A stretch of DNA of 6,691 nucleotides from an uncultured Clostridia bacterium (lineage in GTDB: Bacteria; Bacillota; Clostridia; Christensenellales; UBA1242). This document shows, in pieces, positions 1 to 4,500 of this stretch. Position numbers and translations under genes: made by a program. Within the stretch, counting starts at the first letter, position 1; every line of letters starts with the position of its first letter. The notes beneath the pieces were generated by a model. That model made no database searches and had not been told where the DNA came from. It saw only the letters and a program-made list of their open reading frames with translations. The stretch covers positions 1-6,691 of the forward strand of contig CANQCE010000112.1 of NCBI GenBank assembly GCA_947589655.1. The letters run 5' to 3'.

Positions 1-1449
1 GAAATTGCCAAAAAATTATGTATAGATTTTGATATTTTCAGCGGCACGAACACGCAAACACATCATCAAGTTACATTAGATTTTTTTAATGAGATATACA
101 AAAACGGATTTATTGAAGAAAAAGAGAGCAAAATGCTTTTCTGCGAGCACGACCATGTTGCCCTTGCTGACCGCTTTGTGTATGGCGTTTGCCCTTATTG
201 CGGCTATGACAAAGCATATGGCGACCAGTGCGACCAGTGCGGCAAAACATATGAACTTGACGAACTTATCAATCCAAAATGCTCATTTTGCGGTCAAGAT
301 GCTGTCAAGAAGAACACAAAACACTTGTATATAAAGTTGGACAAATTGCAACCAGAACTGCAAAAATGGGTGGAAAGCAAAAAAGATGTTTGGCGCCCTC
401 ATGTGTATGCAATGACAAACAAATGGTTCAAAGAGGGCTTAAAGCCGCGTTGCATCACGCGTGACATACCTTGGGGAATTAAAGTGCCGCTTAAAGGCTA
501 TGAAGATAAGGTTTTTTATGTTTGGTTTGATGCCCCTATCGGTTACATTTCCATCACAAAAGAACTTGGTGGAGAGGAACTGGTGAAAGAACGCTGGCAA
601 AGTGACGATTGTGAAATTTACAACTTTATCGGCAAAGACAATATCGATTTCCACGCCATCTTCTTCCCAAGCATGGAACTGGCTTGCAAGAAATATAACC
701 TTGCAAACAATGTTGTAGGTTTTAATTTCTTAAATTTTGAAGGGCAAAAGTTTTCAAAGTCCAAGCACATTGGCATCTTTTGCGAAAAACTGCTGAACAG
801 CGACATGGATATTGACGCCCTGCGTGCGTATCTTGTATCCATTTTCCCTGAAAATAAGGACAGCGATTTCTCTTGCGAAGGTTTTAAACTTAACACCAAC
901 GCTGAACTTGTGGGCAAATATGGCAACTTTTTCAACCGCACACTGAACATGATTAACAAAAATTTCGCCGGTGCGCTTGAAATTGATTTTGAAAACATCA
1001 AAAACAATCTTGACGAAAATGATAATGAAATGATTGATGCCATCCAAACTTGCCCAAAAACCATTGCCGACTTTTTTGACAAAACCGAATTTAGAGCAGC
1101 ATATAAAGAGATTATGCGTTTTGCCTCCATTGGCAACACCTATCTTGAAAAAACTGCACCATGGAGTTTGATTAAGAATGGCGATTTGGAAGGTGCAAAA
1201 AAGGTTTTGTATTTGTGCTTGAACATGGCAAAAAGCCTTGCTATTGTTGCCAGTCCAATCATGCCAAACCGAACCAGCCAAATTTGGCAAGAGCAGTTGC
1301 TGCTTGAAAACACCCCATCTGCCGTTGGAATTTGGGAAGAAGCAAGCAAAATAAATATCTCTAGGACCCACAAAATTGGTGCAGCAAAACCGCTCTTTGC
1401 ACGCCTGGATGACGAAACAATTGAGCGCTACAAACAAGAATTGGCATAA
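1..1449 (+). CDS. metG: Methionyl-tRNA synthetase, archaeal/eukaryotic-like form, 5'-truncated by window edge
   Basis: Cytosolic class I synthetase that charges tRNA-Met with methionine using ATP. The frame is open from base 1; 482 residues are visible before TAA at 1447. The ATG at 133 is internal, since family sequence (DIFSGT...THHQV) runs through it from upstream. By comparison with the family about 70-80 residues, including the HIGH motif, lie outside the window. Visible in order: zinc-knuckle insert with Cys pairs CPYC (190-201) and CDQC (229-240), plus CSFC (280-291) and an incomplete partner CEHD (142-153); the YVWFDAPIGYISIT catalytic segment (about 517-558); GKDNIDFH near 634; signature loop KFSKS (748-762); anticodon-domain N-x3-R (925-939) and PW (1159-1164), matching the positions that read CAU in E. 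coli MetRS. It ends just after PLFARLD, so there is no C-terminal EMAP-like domain. RCITRD-x-WG-x-x-VPL and EDKVFYVWFDA resemble eukaryotic and archaeal enzymes more than E. coli type. No frameshift is seen. Identity is very secure; the branch assignment is from memory of family sequences. Confidence 0.97.
   Translation, partial: EIAKKLCIDFDIFSGTNTQTHHQVTLDFFNEIYKNGFIEEKESKMLFCEHDHVALADRFVYGVCPYCGYDKAYGDQCDQCGKTYELDELINPKCSFCGQDAVKKNTKHLYIKLDKLQPELQKWVESKKDVWRPHVYAMTNKWFKEGLKPRCITRDIPWGIKVPLKGYEDKVFYVWFDAPIGYISITKELGGEELVKERWQSDDCEIYNFIGKDNIDFHAIFFPSMELACKKYNLANNVVGFNFLNFEGQKFSKSKHIGIFCEKLLNSDMDIDALRAYLVSIFPENKDSDFSCEGFKLNTNAELVGKYGNFFNRTLNMINKNFAGALEIDFENIKNNLDENDNEMIDAIQTCPKTIADFFDKTEFRAAYKEIMRFASIGNTYLEKTAPWSLIKNGDLEGAKKVLYLCLNMAKSLAIVASPIMPNRTSQIWQEQLLLENTPSAVGIWEEASKINISRTHKIGAAKPLFARLDDETIERYKQELA
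139..294 (+). other. MetRS zinc-knuckle insert with one substituted ligand position
   Basis: Two-knuckle zinc insert inside the MetRS catalytic domain. The inner knuckle is complete: Cys codons at 190, 199, 229 and 238. The outer knuckle pairs CSFC (Cys at 280 and 289) with CEHD (Cys at 142, then His 148 and Asp 151) where related two-zinc enzymes have CEHC or CxxC. The fourth ligand is therefore Asp or His, or the second zinc is lost. The reading of the alignment is by eye. Confidence 0.8.
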
Positions 1450-1476
1450 AAAAGAGCAAAAATTTGAAAAACTTAT

Positions 1477-1508
1477 AAAAAAAGAAGATGTTTTTAAGCA
1501 TCCTCTTT
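1477..1508 (-). terminator. Intrinsic terminator of the giant minus-strand gene, possibly bidirectional
   Basis: On the minus strand AAAGAGGATG (1508-1499) pairs with CATCTTCTTT (1490-1481) around an 8-base loop. This gives a 10-bp stem with a single G-U wobble, followed at once by a T run (1480-1477, part of a T7 ending the stem). The stem and loop overlap the last codons and the TAA stop (1494-1496) of the giant gene. Read on the plus strand the wobble becomes an A-C mismatch, but a T-rich tract (1506-1527) follows, so the same element may also stop transcription from metG. The stem is AT-rich and thus not strong. Confidence 0.6.
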
Positions 1509-4500
1509 TATTTTGTTTTGTTTTTCCTGCCAAGCAGTGAGCGTGCGTTTTTTCCAATCGTCAATGTATTGTTTCCTCCAATATTCGTTGGTCTTAATAT
1601 TCACGCCGCCAATGGTCACACCTTCGTCATCCACAACATTGTTCTCAACAGTAAGTTCTTCTTCTCCATTGTCTTGAACTTTGTTGCATTGCAAGAATTC
1701 AGTTGTGTAAGCATCGCCTTGCCCAGTAACTGAACTAAGATTAAACGCAATTTTTATTTTCAAACCTAAATTAAGAACAAGCCCATCGCCGGTTGTTTTG
1801 ATGCTGTCTATAAATCTCATTGCTTTGTTTAAAGAATTTGCGTTTCCGTCAAAGTTTGCGTTATATTCGTTGCCCAAGCCAATTTCCAATCCCAAATCTT
1901 CAAACATTCCGCTATCGCCTGTTAAGTTGTCTCCGTTCAACAAAACATTAAACGACTTGGCACTGTTATTATATGTTAAGCCTTTAAATGTCCTTTCAAT
2001 TGTTGGGCGTGCATCTATACTGCTTGTAGCAATATCCAAAACAAAGTCCATAATTCCGGTTGTGCCCAAAATTTCTTTCAGCATTGTCATAATGTCTTGC
2101 ATGGATAGCCCTTTGGCGTTAAACACTTGACTGTATTCCTTCTTTATGGAGGTATATGTTAAATTCTTATATAAAGTAGCCCATCCGAAAATTCCGCCTG
2201 CTTTTCGCTCATAAGAGTATTTGTCTTCTTTCATTGTCACGCGTTCAACCGTGATTTTTCCATCTTCGTAAGAAAGTGTTGAAATTCGTTTGATAAAGTT
2301 TCCAGTTGTCAGCCGGTGAGAAGCCACATCAAATTGGGCAAACACTTTAACTTTTCCGTTTTCGTCAATATCTGCCATCAAATTTATGCCCAGACCAATA
2401 CCTTCGTTGTTCCCAATGTATATGGTTGCATCGCCGGCATAATTGAAATGCCTCTGGTTGACGGTGTTCACAACTGGGTAAATTATGTCTGGAAGATTGC
2501 TTACATCTTTGTGGTCAACGCTTAAACGGTTGATTATATTTGCAGTTGTTGTAGCCTCGTCACCTTCTTGGACAAGTTCGGCATAGTTGATGTTGTTGTA
2601 GTCAAAGTTTTTGTCAAGCACAACATATGTTTTTTCAACTTGCTCTTTCACCTCTTTGCCTTCAACAAACTTAGAAACATTTTCCTTCACGGTTTTGGTT
2701 GTTTGTTTTGAGGTGTCATATGGCGAAATTTGCAGCCCCAAGTTGATAACCATGTTTTTAACCGCAACATTTGTTATTGTTATTGCTTGTGGAATTATTG
2801 TGGTTTTGCCTTGTGATGTTGTTTTGCTTAGGCTGATTTGAATGGTTCCAAATTGGTCAACATCAGCCTCGTTAAAGGTTTTCATATTAACGCTGATTGT
2901 CAACGAAATGGAATCGCCTGTATCTTTATACTGAATTGACTGAATAATCTCGGCAATCTTCTCCACCGATTTAAGATATTTATCAACCTGTGGCAAGTCT
3001 GGAGTGATATCTTCCTGCCCATCCTTTTTAAGAAGGCTCTTGATATATTCAAAGTCGGTTCTATCTTTCGTCAAACTCCATTTCGCCAATTCTTCATCGC
3101 TGATATCCAGCCCAAGGAAATTCACAATTATAGCGGCAAGTTCGCTCATGCGCGAATTGTCAATTTTAACCTTAAGGTTGTGGTTGCCAATATTGTTGTT
3201 GTTTTTGTTCTTGCTGCTATCATCGTTGTCGTCCGCAAGATTGTCATGCGCGTAAGTTACATACAATCCACCATAATTTGTGGAATACAGAAGGCTGAGT
3301 TGATGCGTTGCCTGTGGAACATCGTCTTTGGTTATGCCAATTGTCAAATTGTTAGCCTGAACATTAAGGCGTTTGCCATCCAAATTAAACGGTGCTTTCT
3401 GGCTTACTGCTGGGTCTTCGTCTTCAACAGCAACCAAAATTCCGTTGCTGCCCTCTTTTTGAGAACTGATTGAAATTTTCTGCACTGTTGTTTTTGGCTC
3501 TCGTGTAGCCGCATCAATGCCAACGCTGGTTGTGGTGATATCGCCGCTTAAATCTATTGCATAATGCAGCCCTGTGCCCCAATCATAAGCCGCACCTATG
3601 GTTGTAACCACATCTTGTGCATCGTTAAAGTCAGCAAGCGGTGTTTGTGTATAATTGCTTTCAACGCCATTAATCTTTGTGTAGGTTGTTTCATCAAACT
3701 TGAACATCTCTTTCAAGTTCTCTGTAAACTTGCCAACTTTAATATTGTTAAGATAAACCGCAAAGTTAAGGCTCTGTGTGATTTTTTCTTCGTTTTCAAG
3801 CAGACAATTTTCGTTTATAAAGTAATCTTTGTCATGAATTTGTGTGTTAGCATCGGTGATGTTTGCACCAAAAACAATCTTTGTTGGAACAATGGTGCCG
3901 GCATCTGACAAACTTGGCTTATAGTTCTCTATAAACACTTGCAGAACTATGTCGGTGAACTTTCCACCCTGCATATAGTGGAGTTCATCTTCTCGGTGCT
4001 CTTTATCCCTTAGTTCTGCAATATTGAACTGGATGCCATACAAGGTGTCACCTTCGGCAAGTTCAATCCAATGAGCATAAACATTGTCAAGCGCTGGAAT
4101 AAGCATCCTAAAGCCGTTGCCTGTTTTCTCTAGCATTTCCGTAATGGATACGCTGTTGTCATTTTTGTCTTTAAGCAACTGCATCCCAAGTTTTGTTTCC
4201 AATTCTTTAACAAGTCCGTCAATGTTTTCGGCACTTAACTCTGTCTTTAATTGCAACCCATGAATGTCAATATACAACATGTTGTCAATGATGTATATAT
4301 AAGAACTGAATCCCAAAGAATTTGTGAACAATCCCAAAGCAGGCTTATATTCTTTTAACGCCACGCCATTTTTATCTTTGACAATTCTGCCCTGGCTGTC
4401 AAGTTTATCCGCTTGCACAACCATTGCGGTAATTTGCCCATAAAAATCTGTTGTGCTGTAACGGATTGCAATATCACTGGAGAATGAGTAAACAACCTCG

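Noticed and set aside
133..135. ATG at 133 as the MetRS start
   Set aside because: Conserved MetRS sequence continues in frame upstream to base 1, and the protein would lack part of the catalytic domain.
89..464. Plus-strand frames of 81 and 61 codons overlapping metG
   Set aside because: They are out of frame with MetRS motifs, Met/Ala/Thr or Cys/Lys-rich and without supporting features.
439..1557. Minus-strand frames of 71, 77, 173 and 267 codons opposite metG
   Set aside because: They are antisense to a clearly coding MetRS frame and have no family resemblance; the longest ends inside the MetRS signature-loop region.
3180..3239. Microsatellite or CRISPR-like repeat array
   Set aside because: Triplets are imperfect, in frame and only about 60 bases long, with no repeat-spacer structure; it is a coding low-complexity tract.
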